64,000 nucleotides of DNA. It comes from Oscarella lobularis. Lineage: Eukaryota > Porifera > Homoscleromorpha > Homosclerophorida > Oscarellidae. The DNA is taken from positions 3,771,733 through 3,835,732 of the forward strand of contig NC_089175.1 in assembly GCF_947507565.1 (NCBI RefSeq), given 5' to 3'. Position 1 is the stretch's first letter. Every line of letters begins with the position of its first letter. This document shows positions 1 to 10,059 of this stretch, in pieces. A model generated the notes under the pieces. The model ran no database searches. It worked only from the letters and a program-made list of their open reading frames with translations, and was not told where the DNA came from. The translations under genes were made by a program, and so were the position numbers.

Positions 1-23
1 TCAAGCTCTCATCTTATTTGTAG

Positions 24-338
24 GACTAAGTGGCGGTGGTGCTGCAGGCATTGCGGTAGGCTGTGTGGCTCTCGTAGCTATACCTATCGCAGTTTTTGTT
101 TTTTGTTTAAAGTCAAAAAAGGGCGGCAAGGGTAAGCTTTTTGCACACATGGAAGTGGGGGTAGTTTTTGGACCGTTTTCTTTACATCTCAGAATCGTCG
201 AGGGCTTCTTCGCAAGATAACACTACAAAAGAAATGACCAAAGGCTCACTCTATGCAGAGGTGGTTACTATGAGCAAAGTCGCTTACGAACCAGTTCGGC
301 TGGCTTCCAGTTCTGCCTATCAGTCGAGCCAAAGGTAA
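24..338 (+). CDS. 3' end of a G1-type Ig/FN3 receptor (TM and tail exons)
   Basis: Only the last two exons lie in the window: 24-131 (TM) and 193-338 (tail, stop TAA 336-338), joined by a 61-nt intron. The TM exon encodes a glycine/alanine-rich start (GLSGGGAAGIAVGC), a hydrophobic stretch and a basic KSKK stop-transfer. The tail carries SLYAEVV, which fits the ITIM pattern S-x-Y-x-x-V, and a second tyrosine in SSAYQSS. It is a near copy of the G1 3' end (35620-35940). The tail differs by a three-residue insertion (RAS) near its start and by stopping at SSQR, where G1 runs on as SSPRYKFE. The 5' part lies outside the window. Confidence 0.75.
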
Positions 339-938
339 AACTTCGAGCAGCTGATGCACTTCCCTGCACGCTTTGGCATTCAGCCGTCTTTAATAGTTCT
401 TTGCATTCTCCGCAGGGAGCCTGCAGCGAAGCATCTGTAGTTTAGAGAAAAGTAGTCAAAGCGCTTCCTCCTAGGCGGAAAGGGAAGAACGCACGGGCCT
501 CGTGTGTAGGTAGCAGGCTAGGAGAACGTTGATAATACAACAGTATCGAATGCAGGGCTCGACTTGACGGCTAAAGCAGCCTGAAGTGTAACGTAATTAG
601 AAAGTCCACTCAAGGCATTTACGTTACGAAAACATGTCCGTACTGAAAGGATTGGTTCAAACGTGGCCACATTCGCTCATACGGTTTTGTCTGCCAGTAG
701 CGGTAATTCCATTTGCGGGAAGTGCAAGAATGCATGTCACTTCAAGTTAGCGACGTCAGTGTCAACTCGGCGTCCTGAGAGACTGATGTTTCGCTGAATA
801 GCTCTGCAGGTTAGGCTAAAGTACTTAACAAATTAGCGTGCTTTTGTGACCGCACGACCTCGGTGCTTTCAGCGTCGCGGTTCAAGAATCTGCTCCGAAT
901 GGCATATATTTGAGATCGATCTCTCAGCTCTTCAGTGT
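339..938. repeat. Intergenic block duplicated at 35941-36541
   Basis: This stretch has no credible gene. It matches the sequence downstream of G1 over its whole length, with small indels, and stops matching abruptly at about 938. There the 36-kb copy runs on into the promoter and start of S1, while this copy jumps into a receptor TM exon. It is therefore the left part of a segmental duplication with a clean recombination edge. Confidence 0.7.
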
Positions 939-1243
939 AGTGGTTGCGTACTTCTGCTGTTGTCGAAAAAGAAAGAAAACGGGTAAAGTAGGCTGCATAT
1001 TGGCTTGCTATTCCATTCGCTATCTCTTTAGAAAACTTGACTCACGGTTCAAGGGCTGCTCCCGATGCAGCAGAAATGAAGCAAATGACAAGGTCGCCTA
1101 TTTACGATTCAAACCAAGGCACAGGCAAAGGTGGCGTCACGGCTCCAGTTTACGCAGACGTAACTCCCGTCAACGACAACAATCCTGTGTTACTTACAAC
1201 AACGAATCCCGCTTATCAAACAGCTGGTACAGGCAAGCAGTGA
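939..1243 (+). pseudogene. Orphan 3' end of an R4-type receptor (part of TM, full tail)
   Basis: It begins inside a TM exon (VVAYFCCCRKRKKTG; compare R4 14375-14415) with nothing of the ectodomain upstream. The tail exon 1032-1243 follows and is intact: SPIYDS, APVYADVTPV and NPAYQTAGTGKQ before the stop. All three tyrosine motifs of the R4/R5 tail class are kept. Cut off from a signal peptide and extracellular domains, it cannot be a receptor on its own. The matching block continues through 1244-2276 (parallel to 14677-15702), so the tail and the next gene's 5' half were duplicated as one unit. Confidence 0.7.
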
Positions 1244-1354
1244 TGCTGTTCAAGCGAACGCGTTTTAGTCTCAGGAATAGAGTACATGCTCTGAATTAAC
1301 TGCTGAAAGTTTTTCTTCTTCTGATTTTGCTTCTTTTTTAGTGGATGACTAAAA

Positions 1355-1425
1355 AGCAACGCTTTCGATCGCTTTCAAGTTAGACATACGGGCGCCACGA
1401 AGGCGAGTTTACGATGTGTGAGGCT
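1355..1425 (+). promoter_or_regulatory. Recurring upstream cassette of the receptor genes
   Basis: A conserved stretch containing CGCTTTCAAGTTAGACATAC and a GGCGCCACGAAGGCGAGTTT-like segment recurs at about 14793-14865, 16037-16113, 18500-18545 and 31655-31735. Four of the five copies lie 0-160 nt upstream of a receptor start codon. It is preceded by a pyrimidine run ending in AG, so it could be a 5' UTR exon or a proximal promoter. Its role is inferred only from repetition and position. Confidence 0.4.
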
Positions 1426-1515
1426 TCTTGATTGACTGTAGACGTGCCCTCTCTTCTTGATTACAGTGCGAAAGCCACGACGGTCACGCGGTTTGTTGTT
1501 CTCAGACAAGAAAAC

Positions 1516-3372
1516 ATGCATTTCAACTTGAAGTTTGTGCTACAGCTTCTTGTGGTATGCCACCTAGGTAAACACGCAGGCTTGAGAGCGTTCTACAGAT
1601 GTACGAACAGCAAACTTTTTGCAGCCGACCCGTTGTTTTTCAAAGAGTGACAATCAGTCCGTCTGGAAATCTTCGGGCGAAGCAGGAAACACGTGTGTCA
1701 CTTCAAAGCGACGTTTCGCTTCTAGCGAGAAATCCACGGATCGTTTACAACAGAAAAGAGAGCGATATAATTCCTTCTGCTGTGTTCGGTACCTCAGTCA
1801 GGATTTCCATTCCACCATTTGAAGCAGTGGCAACGTATCTCTCCACCTATCTTCTTTTCAAATTTGATTTCATGCTGCTCTTTAAATACAACGATGCTTC
1901 TATTCGCATCGTTGCTTTTTAAGTGGCGCCTCAACAAAGGTGTACTCGCCTTTCCTTTATTTGACAGTCTTGTGGAAGTCTTGTGGAAGTCTTGTCATTG
2001 GCACGTGCACATGCATATATTTTAGAACTCTTTCTAGCGTCTCCGTGTTGCAACGTTTCTGGGTCTACAGTTAGGCAAAACGCGACAGACTCGTCAGCGC
2101 TACAACGTCTGAACGGTTCAGAAATCATTCGTGAACGAGGGAATCCTCCAGCGTTTATTTCTTGTGGACAATCCCCAACATCCGGCTGCAGAGGAATGGC
2201 GTCAGGAGAAGCCAATCAATTCTATAATATTAATCAGATTTCACGCGCATGCAATGGTGCAAAACTACCGGCTTAGGAGACGCGAATGATGCGCTATTGG
2301 ACATCACCACCACAACGTTTAATTTACTAGTTAGATGGACTTCTTTGATTTCCTGTAATAATTTATTAATTGGTTTGTAGGTCCTCCAGGAAGTCTGATA
2401 TGCACCTTTGATGGCTTGGCTAGACCATTAGCAATATTCAGCTGGAAAAATCCTGCAGACAATAGAGGATTCCAGTTGACTCATTACAGCTTGTCTGTCA
2501 ATGGAAGCTCCTTAGATTGGAAGCAAAACTATTCGTTACACCACAGCGTCCAGGTGAAAGATGGTGATCAGGAAACGGCACAACCGCAAAGAAATCTGCC
2601 ATCAGCCTGCCAACTACAATTTCTAACCTAATCTCAAACACAAACAATGTAGTTACGGTGGAAGCAGAAAATTCAGAAGGAGATCCTGAGAACTCGTCGA
2701 GTGTGGTAATGAGTACCACAGCGCTTGGTTAGTTCTGTATATTTCCATTCTCGACGTGAACTATCGTATCTGTACGTGTAGGCAGTCCTGATAGTGTAAG
2801 TCTCACCAACGACAGCGTGAAAGAAATCTCGTTGACGTCATTTACCTTGGAATTCCATTCTGTTGCAGACCCCGGCAGAGACAATGTTGCTGTAGCAACG
2901 TATCGAATCTACGTGGACAACTTGTCACGCGACTTTCCAGCTCAAACAGGCAATATCCAAAGAATTGTAATAGACGGTCTTACGACAGGGAGAGCATACG
3001 CAGTCCAAGCGACCGCAATCAATGAGATAGGCGAGGAAGTCCAATCGCAATAGCTACTGCAACGCCAAAAATTGATCAAGGGATATCATCTGGCGCATTA
3101 GCTGGAAGTGTCGTCGGCTCTCTTTTGGCTCTCTTTTGGCTGGAGTGCTGATTGGCATCGTTCTAACGTAGGTTGTCATGAATCGGCTGTCCAAAAGTCA
3201 GGCACCAGAAGAAAGCGCAGAAATGAAGGATTCTCGTTTGTACGCTGAGAGTTGTCGCAAGCCCGTTAGTCAGACAGTAACGGAGCCCGCAAACGAAGAT
3301 GCTGGCGACGTACGCGTTCATCAGCGAGAGCGTAAGAATCCTGCTTATGCCACTCCTGGAAGTGCCAGTTGA
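1516..3372 (+). pseudogene. Broken Ig-Ig-FN3 receptor (psi1), R7-like
   Basis: The order is that of R7: signal exon (MHFNLKFVLQLLVVCHLG, donor near 1567), D1 (about 1625-1975), D2 (2041-2330), FN3 exons (2382-2730), a third FN3 (2784-3050), TM and tail (to 3372). Several lesions kill it. Two extra T in D1 give a stop at 1920. D2 has lost the Ig tryptophan and shifts frame to a stop. A deletion of about 240 nt fuses the first FN3 to the second near 2570. The third FN3 is shifted by a deletion near 3032. The TM exon carries an 11-nt duplication and a TAG. The tail still reads SRLYAES and NPAYATPGSAS. Confidence 0.8.
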
Positions 3373-3532
3373 CAGTGGTCCTGCGATTGTGCTTGTGATG
3401 TCTTATTGATCGTTTCACTCTCTTATTTCTTTAGTGCCTCGTAGGCCTAATTTCGTTCCTCAGCTTTTATTCCTACGCTCCAAAAAAGACGACTATGCTC
3501 GATTCTGCACGTATGTTCTCTCGCTGAAATGA

Positions 3533-3538
3533 AATAAA
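3533..3538 (+). promoter_or_regulatory. Possible poly(A) signal AATAAA
   Basis: An AATAAA lies 160 nt past the psi1 stop, in the short space between two convergent genes. On the other strand a TTTATT at 3466-3471 could serve R1. Both are only motif matches. Confidence 0.3.
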
Positions 3539-3623
3539 AAATCCTACGTCAACGAAGTCACATAGAAAGACCTAGCAAATGAGTTCATTGCAGCGCTGAA
3601 TTATTTGAACAGCTGCTGTCCAC

Positions 3624-5790
3624 TCAGTGAACACCAGCTGTCTGATAGGAAGCATTATCTGTCAGTGATGCTGCAGTGCTTTGGCTAATGGGAGCCACGT
3701 CGTCATACAGTGGAACGGTTGACTTCTTTCTTCCCGCGTTTAGATCATGTGTCGGTGACGCAGTCACCTTGGTCATTTCTATATTGGTTCCACGTTTAGA
3801 ATGGCTTTCTGAAGTTTCTGAGCAATCTAAGAAAGCGTTTGAAAGGTTTGCTCAATGCACACAAGTCTACCTTTGCTTCTGCTTCTTCTTGATTTCCAAA
3901 AGCAAATTGCGACGACAATAGGTATAAATGCTATAGCGACGCAAGCAACCGCAATAGCAACGATGATGCCAACACCCAATCCTTCACAAAAATTGAAAAC
4001 GAATAAAGAATTGTCAGTCTTACAACATACCGTCGCCTGCTTCTAGCGTTGTCACCAAAATAGCAATGCTGTTTTCTCCTTCGCCACCCAAATTGTTAAT
4101 GACCGTCACTGTCACATTGTACATTGTATTAGGCGTCAGATTGTCAATCAAAATCGTCTGCATTTCTTCGTCTTGGGATACGAATTCTCTTCTTTGATCA
4201 TTGATGAACACCTTGCACTTTAATACGTATGCATTGTCTCTGCCAGCATCTTGAACAGATCTGAACACCAATGTAAAAGAAGTAGCAGTAATATCTTTCA
4301 CGTTGTCTTTAGTGAGACTGACACTGCCAGGTTGACCTACACCGGAGCATCATTTGTCATCATTACTGTATCAGATAGAACTGACCAGGTGGATTGGTGC
4401 TCATCACGACAGCTGACGAATTTTCAAGCATCCCTTCTGAATTTTCTGCTTCCACAACAATAACGTACGTTGTGTTTGGTACCAGACCCGTTATTTCAGT
4501 TGGGAGACTCTTTGATGCTTGGCCTTTACTTAGGCCATTTTCTGAATAGTATACACTGTAATTTCTGCTGGCCAATTCAGTGGTTGAGCATGCCACTGTA
4601 ATTGAAGTTCGTGATGCTGCATTCTGAGCTGGCATGATGCAGCCTCCTGAAACGATAAATATAATAAGCGTAATAACTGTAATTTATTCACATACTAGCA
4701 GGAACGGCTACGCGTATTCCACAAGAAGGTCCTGGTCCAAGATCGTTTTGAGCTGAAACACTAAACTCCACTGCTGCACCGTCTTCAACAGAAGTAGTAG
4801 CCGTCAAGGTAGATACTGCTATCGTTATGTGGCTACTACTGACAAATACATTGTAAGTAGTAAATGGTAATCCCCCTGTATCGCTAGGCTCTCTCCAACT
4901 GAATACTGCCAACGGCCTCCTCAAGCCATCATACTTGCATATTGGGCGTCCTGGGGGACCTACACAGTACAATCACAGTACATCACCGTACATCCTAATG
5001 CTTTACTTTTAATTATCAAATCAAATGATTGTCTCGTGATTGGCAATCGTCTGTCGCCTGTATCTGCTACACAGGTTATTGTCACACTGTTGCATTCTCG
5101 CAAAATTGGACTTATGGTGTAGAATTGATTTGCGTCTCCTGATTCCACACCAGTGCAGCCGGTTGGCGTTGAAGACAATACAGTCCAAGTAATGGTTGCT
5201 GGAGGATATCCACGATCACGAACGATACGTGAACAATTTAAATGAAGTACTGATGACTGATCAACTGTGGTTCGCTCAATTAGAGATCCAGAAACATTGC
5301 AACATGGGGGTGCTGCAAATGAAAAGAGATACAGAACAACACGATTAGCACAGTAAGACTTACACAGAACTCTTAGCAGTAGGGCATTTGACACGGTAAT
5401 GTTACCACTTGTAGTGTCTCGAAATTGACAACGAAGAGAAGAACCATTGTAATTGGTAGTCAGATCAAAAGTCAATCGAAAAGTAACAACTGAATTCTGA
5501 ACTCCAAGATTTTTCGCTTTTCCGACGAATTGCCCTCCTCCTTCAATGCTGATAGAAATAGGCGTAGTGGCTCCGTTTATAACATCAAAAGGGCCACTCG
5601 CAGTTTGATCATAAAGCACTCGCGTTGATCCAATGACAGCAGGAGAAATGCAATCGACCGTTTGTTCAGTTTTGACAACGCCCGTGAGTGTTCCCCTAGG
5701 ATTGATCGTTACAGCTCCATCAGACGACAATGAAACCGCCCAAAGCACTCCAAGACCGATGATTAGTCTGCCAGGCAGACCGTGACCCAT
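3624..5790 (-). CDS. R1: Ig2-FN3x3 single-pass receptor
   Basis: Seven exons read on the minus strand: 5790-5364, 5312-5007, 4959-4696, 4646-4386, 4336-4031, 3981-3871 and 3817-3624. All introns are phase 1 and about 48-53 nt, and the frame closes at 622 residues. Domains: signal peptide (1-30, hydrophobic LIIGLGVLWAVSL), D1 Ig-like with both cysteines (TVDCIS and LRCQF, to 142), D2 (142-244, PPCCNVSG, W, ITCVADTG), three FN3 (244-521), TM (521-558, VGIIVAIAVACVAIAF), tail (558-622). The tail has PLYDDV and ends NASYQTAGVH. I chose the ATG at 5790; one at 5808 is in frame. It looks fully intact. Ligand and function are unknown; a cell-surface recognition role is inferred. Confidence 0.82.
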
Positions 5791-5858
5791 GCTATCTCGT
5801 TGACCCATGCTACCTTTTTCCTAGTCTGGAGGCCACACCCTTCGCTCGGGAGGAGGAA

Positions 5859-5872
5859 GGGTTAGGGTTAGG
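5859..5872 (+). repeat. Two telomere-like TTAGGG units
   Basis: GGGTTAGGGTTAGG sits in the roughly 140-bp space between divergent R1 and psi2. It is too short to indicate a chromosome end and may be chance or a trace of break repair. Confidence 0.35.
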
Positions 5873-5929
5873 TCACGTGCAAGGGTCAGGTGACCTGACT
5901 ACCTTTTTCCCCTGTAGGTTATCCGGGAG

Positions 5930-7525
5930 ATGGGTCAACGAGATAATCCAGAGTTCTGATGTACGAACAGCAAACTTTGCAGGGCATCCGATTCATTGTT
6001 TTTCAAAGACTGACAATCAATCCGACAGGACCTTTCAAGAAACACAGGTGTCACTTCGAGGCGACGTTTGGCTCCTACTGAAACGAGAAGTCCAGTGTGA
6101 CCACTGATCGTTTAGCGTCTCTGTGTTGCACCGTTTCTGGGCTACAGCATTCATTTCTTGGACAGTTTAATCCCCAACATCCGGCTGCAGAGAAATGCCG
6201 TGAGAAGAAGTCAAACATTTGATCAGATTTCACGGTCATGCAATGGTTCAAAAATCACCTGCGTGGCAGACATGAATGATGCACTATTGGACAACATCAC
6301 CACCACTACGTTTAAGTTAAAAGTACAAGCAAAGATGGACTTTTTATAGGCTGTATTTAATTAATTGGCTTGTAGGTCCGCCAGGAAGTCTGATCTATGG
6401 TCTGATATACAGGTATGATGGCTTGGCTAGACCATTGGCAATATTCAGCTGGAAGAAGCCTGCCGATAGTGGAGGATTTCACGTGGCTCGTTATAGCTTG
6501 TCTGTCCACGGAAGCCGGAAGCAAAATCGGAAACAAAACAGTTCGTTCAACTACAGCGTTCAGGTAAAAGATGGTGATCAAATATATTTCAGTGCTTGAG
6601 CTGTGAATATTCTCGGATCTGGAAGTTCATGTAAAATACGTAAACTACTCCGACCAGTAAGTGAGTAATTAGACGATAGAACTTGCGGCATTGTAGGAAG
6701 CTGCATCTCACCAAGTGCAGCATGTTGAACGTTGATTACAGTCGATTGTCCATCAAAAGCAGTGGATAGAAGCGCGTTCATTGTATGCTATTCAGGAAAC
6801 GGCACAACCTCAAACAAATTTTCCATTAGTCTACCAACTACAATTTCTAACCTAATCTCAAACACGAAGTATGTAGTTACGGTGGAAGCAGACAATTCGG
6901 AAGGAAATCCTGAGAACTCGTCAAGTGTGGTACCGCAGCGCCTGGTTAGTTTTGTATATTTTCATTCTCGACGTGAACTATCGTATCTGTACGGGTAGGC
7001 AGAAATCTCGTTGACGTCATTCACCTTGGAATTCCATTCTGTTGCAGACTCCGGCAGAGACAATGTTGCTGTAGCAACCTATCGAATCTATGTGGACAAC
7101 TTGCCACGCGACTTTCCAGCTCAAGCAAGCAATATCCAAAGAATTATAATAGACGGTCTTAAGCATACGCAGTCCAAGCGACCGCAATCAATGAGGAAGG
7201 CCACAAAAGTCCTCCGATTGCAATCGCTACTGCAACGCCAAAAATTGATCAAGGGATATCATCTGGCGCATTAGCTGGAAGTGTCGTCGGTTCTCTTTTG
7301 GCTGGAGTGCTGATTGGCATCATTCTAACGTACGTTGTCATGAATCGACTGGCTAAAAGTCAGGCACCAGAAGAAAGCGTAGAAATGAAGGATTCTCGTT
7401 TGTACGCTGAGAGTCGCCGCAAGCCCGCTAGTCAGACAGCAACAGAGCCCGCGTACGAAGATGCTGGCGACGTACGCGTTCATCAGCGAGAGCGTATGCC
7501 ACCCCTGGAAGTGCCAATTGAGTGA
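5930..7525 (+). pseudogene. Decayed Ig-FN3 receptor (psi2)
   Basis: Recognisable pieces in the order of R7: a scrap of D1 (about 5957-6105), a shortened D2 (6118-6335, ends ITCVADMND), FN3a (6376-6640), FN3b (6700-6945), FN3c (7003-7250) and TM plus tail (7262-7525). Breaks include a TCA to TGA stop near 6597, the lost start of FN3c, and a deletion near 7160 that shifts frame. A deletion near 7497 removes the NPAY motif and changes the C-terminus to MPPLEVPIE. No signal exon is visible. It converges on R2, just as psi1 converges on R1, so [psi + minus-strand receptor 3' end] was copied as a block. Confidence 0.75.
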
Positions 7526-7776
7526 GTGGTCCTTCGATTTGTGCTTGTGATGTAATTCTTATCAATCGTTTCAATCTCTTTATTTCTTTAGCGCCCCGTA
7601 GACTTATTTCATTCCTTAGTTTTTATTTCTACTCGTAGGCTTTAAAAGACGACTATGCTCGATTCTTATTGTACGTATGTTAGCTGACATGAAACAAGAA
7701 TCCTACTTACGTCACATAGAAAGACCTAGCAAATGCATTCATTCTAGCGCTGAATTCTCAAACAGCTGCTATCCAC

Positions 7777-9948
7777 TCAGTGAACACCAACGACCTCATA
7801 GGAAGGATTATCTGTCATTAGTGATGATGCAGTGCTTTGGATGACGGGAGCGTGAACTGCCGCAGAAGCTTGACCTGTAGCTCTGCTTGGTTCCGAATCA
7901 TAAATTGGTGACTTCGTTACTCGCGTCATTTCGGTGTCAGGAGACTTCGGTGGCTTTGTTTCTACGGAGAGACGAGAGTTCTGTCTTTTTCTAAAAGATC
8001 TTATACCAAGCTACCTTGGGGCGTTGAGCGAGAGTGTCTCAGTAGGCAGTAACAAAGCAACGCTATCATAGCAAGAACTACTATTCCACCAACTACAATT
8101 CCCGCTATAGCTCCAGAACTCAATCCTAGATCATCAATTACTAATGCTAATGAAGCATTACATCACTCAGCATACCTCCTTTCTTTTCTTCTTCTAATGT
8201 AGTGACAGTGATTGACGCGCTTTCTTCGCTCTCCTCGCCCAAACTGTTGATAACCAACACCTTTACAGTATATGTTGTAGATGGTGACAGTTTGTCTATC
8301 AAAAACGCTTGCGTTTCTCCGCTCTGCGCCTTCAGATCTCTCTGATCGCCGTTCAAGAAAACCCGATAAATTGACACTGAAGCATTGTCTCTGGCAGAAT
8401 CCACAACTGTAATGAACGTCAATATGAAAGACGTTGACGTGATGTGTGCATTGCCATTGCCAGAAATAATAGGACTACCGGGAACACCTGGAAAATGATG
8501 ACCATAGAGCACACAACTATTTAGTCTGTCGTAAACCAACCAGGTTTATGAGTTCTCATTGAAACAACGGTTGAGTTTTCACGAGTTCCTTCTGAATTTC
8601 TTGCTTCCACAACAATGTCATAGGCGGTGTCTTCTGCTAGGTTGGAAATAGTGATTGGAAAGCTGTTTTGAGACTGTGAAGCTTTTTGCATTCCATTCCG
8701 CGTGTAATACACTATGTATCCACCGTCACTATCAAAATCTGTCTCTGTTTGGCAGTCAATGGTCAACTCGCTTCGTGATCCTGCACTTCTAAACGGTTTG
8801 ATACACTTTCCTAAATAAGAAACAAAAGCGTTTGCATTTGCCACATAAATATGATCTCTCACTCGTTGGAACAGTTTTGTCCACCTGACAAGCTTCTCCA
8901 GGTCCAAGAGTGTTCACTGCTGAAACTCTGAATACTAAAATATCACTGTCATTCACAACATGGTCAGATCTCAGTGGACGTCCAAGCGTCCAAGTAATCA
9001 ATGGCTGGGTCACTCCACTGATAGACAGAGATAGATCATAGTCAGTGATAGGAAAGCCACCGTCATCTCTAGGCATTTCCCAACTGAACAATGCACGTGG
9101 TCTCCTCAAACCGTCATAGCTACACTGCACCATTTCTGGTTGACCTACATACATTTTTGAGAGTATTAAATGCACTTAATTAAAGGGCTTTTACTTACTA
9201 TTTATAGTCAGAGCAAACGTCTTCATCGTTGTATCTAGACGAGGCCCCTTTGTGTCTGCAACACAAGTGATTTGCGCATTATTGCACTGTCGTGTGACTG
9301 GATTGAGATCGTAGAATTGATGGGCATCTCCGGACTCAGTGCCAGCGCAACCAACTGACGATTTTGTCCAACTGACATTTGCTGGTGGATTTCCCCGATG
9401 ACTGATAATTTCCTCGCAGCTCAGAGGAGGAAGACGACTTGTAGTGTTGTGAACAATATGACTCAAGTTCAGGACACTGCAGCAAGGAGACGCTACAAAT
9501 AGGCAAACTAAATGTACACAGATTCATCTACTCTGCCTCTAGACGTACACAAGACGACCAGTGTGAGAGGTCCGGATTCAGTAATGCTGTTATCCGAGGC
9601 CTCAAAACGACATCGCAGAGATGCTCCATTGTAATCGGACTGGAGGGTGAATTTCAACCGAAACGATATCGTTCGAACACCTTGAACAGTCGAAAGTCCA
9701 AGCCCTACGGCCGTTCCTTTGAACGGAGAAACAGCAATCTGCGAAACACGTCCAGACGCAGTAATAACGGCTGCTGTGGATGGGCGACTGTTGTAGAGAA
9801 TGGTCGCTGATCCAGAGGCGTCTGGAAAGCTGCAATTAATTGTGTGATTCTCGCCATCAAGACCCGTTAGACTTCCAGGCGGACTAATCGTCGCTCCATC
9901 ACATAAACAGACGAGAATCCAAAAACAGACTCCTTTCATTGCCCGCAT
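7777..9948 (-). CDS. R2: Ig2-FN3x3 single-pass receptor
   Basis: Exons 9948-9549, 9492-9199, 9144-8863, 8810-8541, 8487-8176, 8125-8015 and 7961-7777, all introns phase 1, giving 617 residues. Signal peptide MRAMKGVCFWILVCLCDG, cut before ATISPPG. D1 (to 133) has the cysteine pair (INCSFPD, LRCRF). D2 (133-231) has SPCC, SCEEIISHRGNPPA, VSW and ITCVADT. Three FN3 follow to 519. TM (519-556) is GLSSGAIAGIVVGG then IVVLAMIALLCYCLL. The tail has TKSPIYDS and ends NPSYEVVGVH, so an NPxY is kept, but the YADV motif of sister R6 is replaced by VHAPV. It is the closest relative of R6 in every domain. Start codons of R2 and R3 are only 111 bp apart, head to head. Confidence 0.85.
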
Positions 9949-10059
9949 GCGCAGACATCAGTTCGCGTCCACCACTTCCACGTTACAAAGTTAGATTTGC
10001 TCAGGATGGGTGCCTCTGTCCTAAAATGTTTCTGTCACAAGCATCTGTGACATACAGGA
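9949..10059. promoter_or_regulatory. Shared divergent promoter of R2 and R3
   Basis: Only 111 bp separate the two start codons, so both 5' UTRs and both promoters must fit or overlap here. No TATA box is obvious. Co-regulation of the pair is inferred from spacing alone. Confidence 0.5.
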
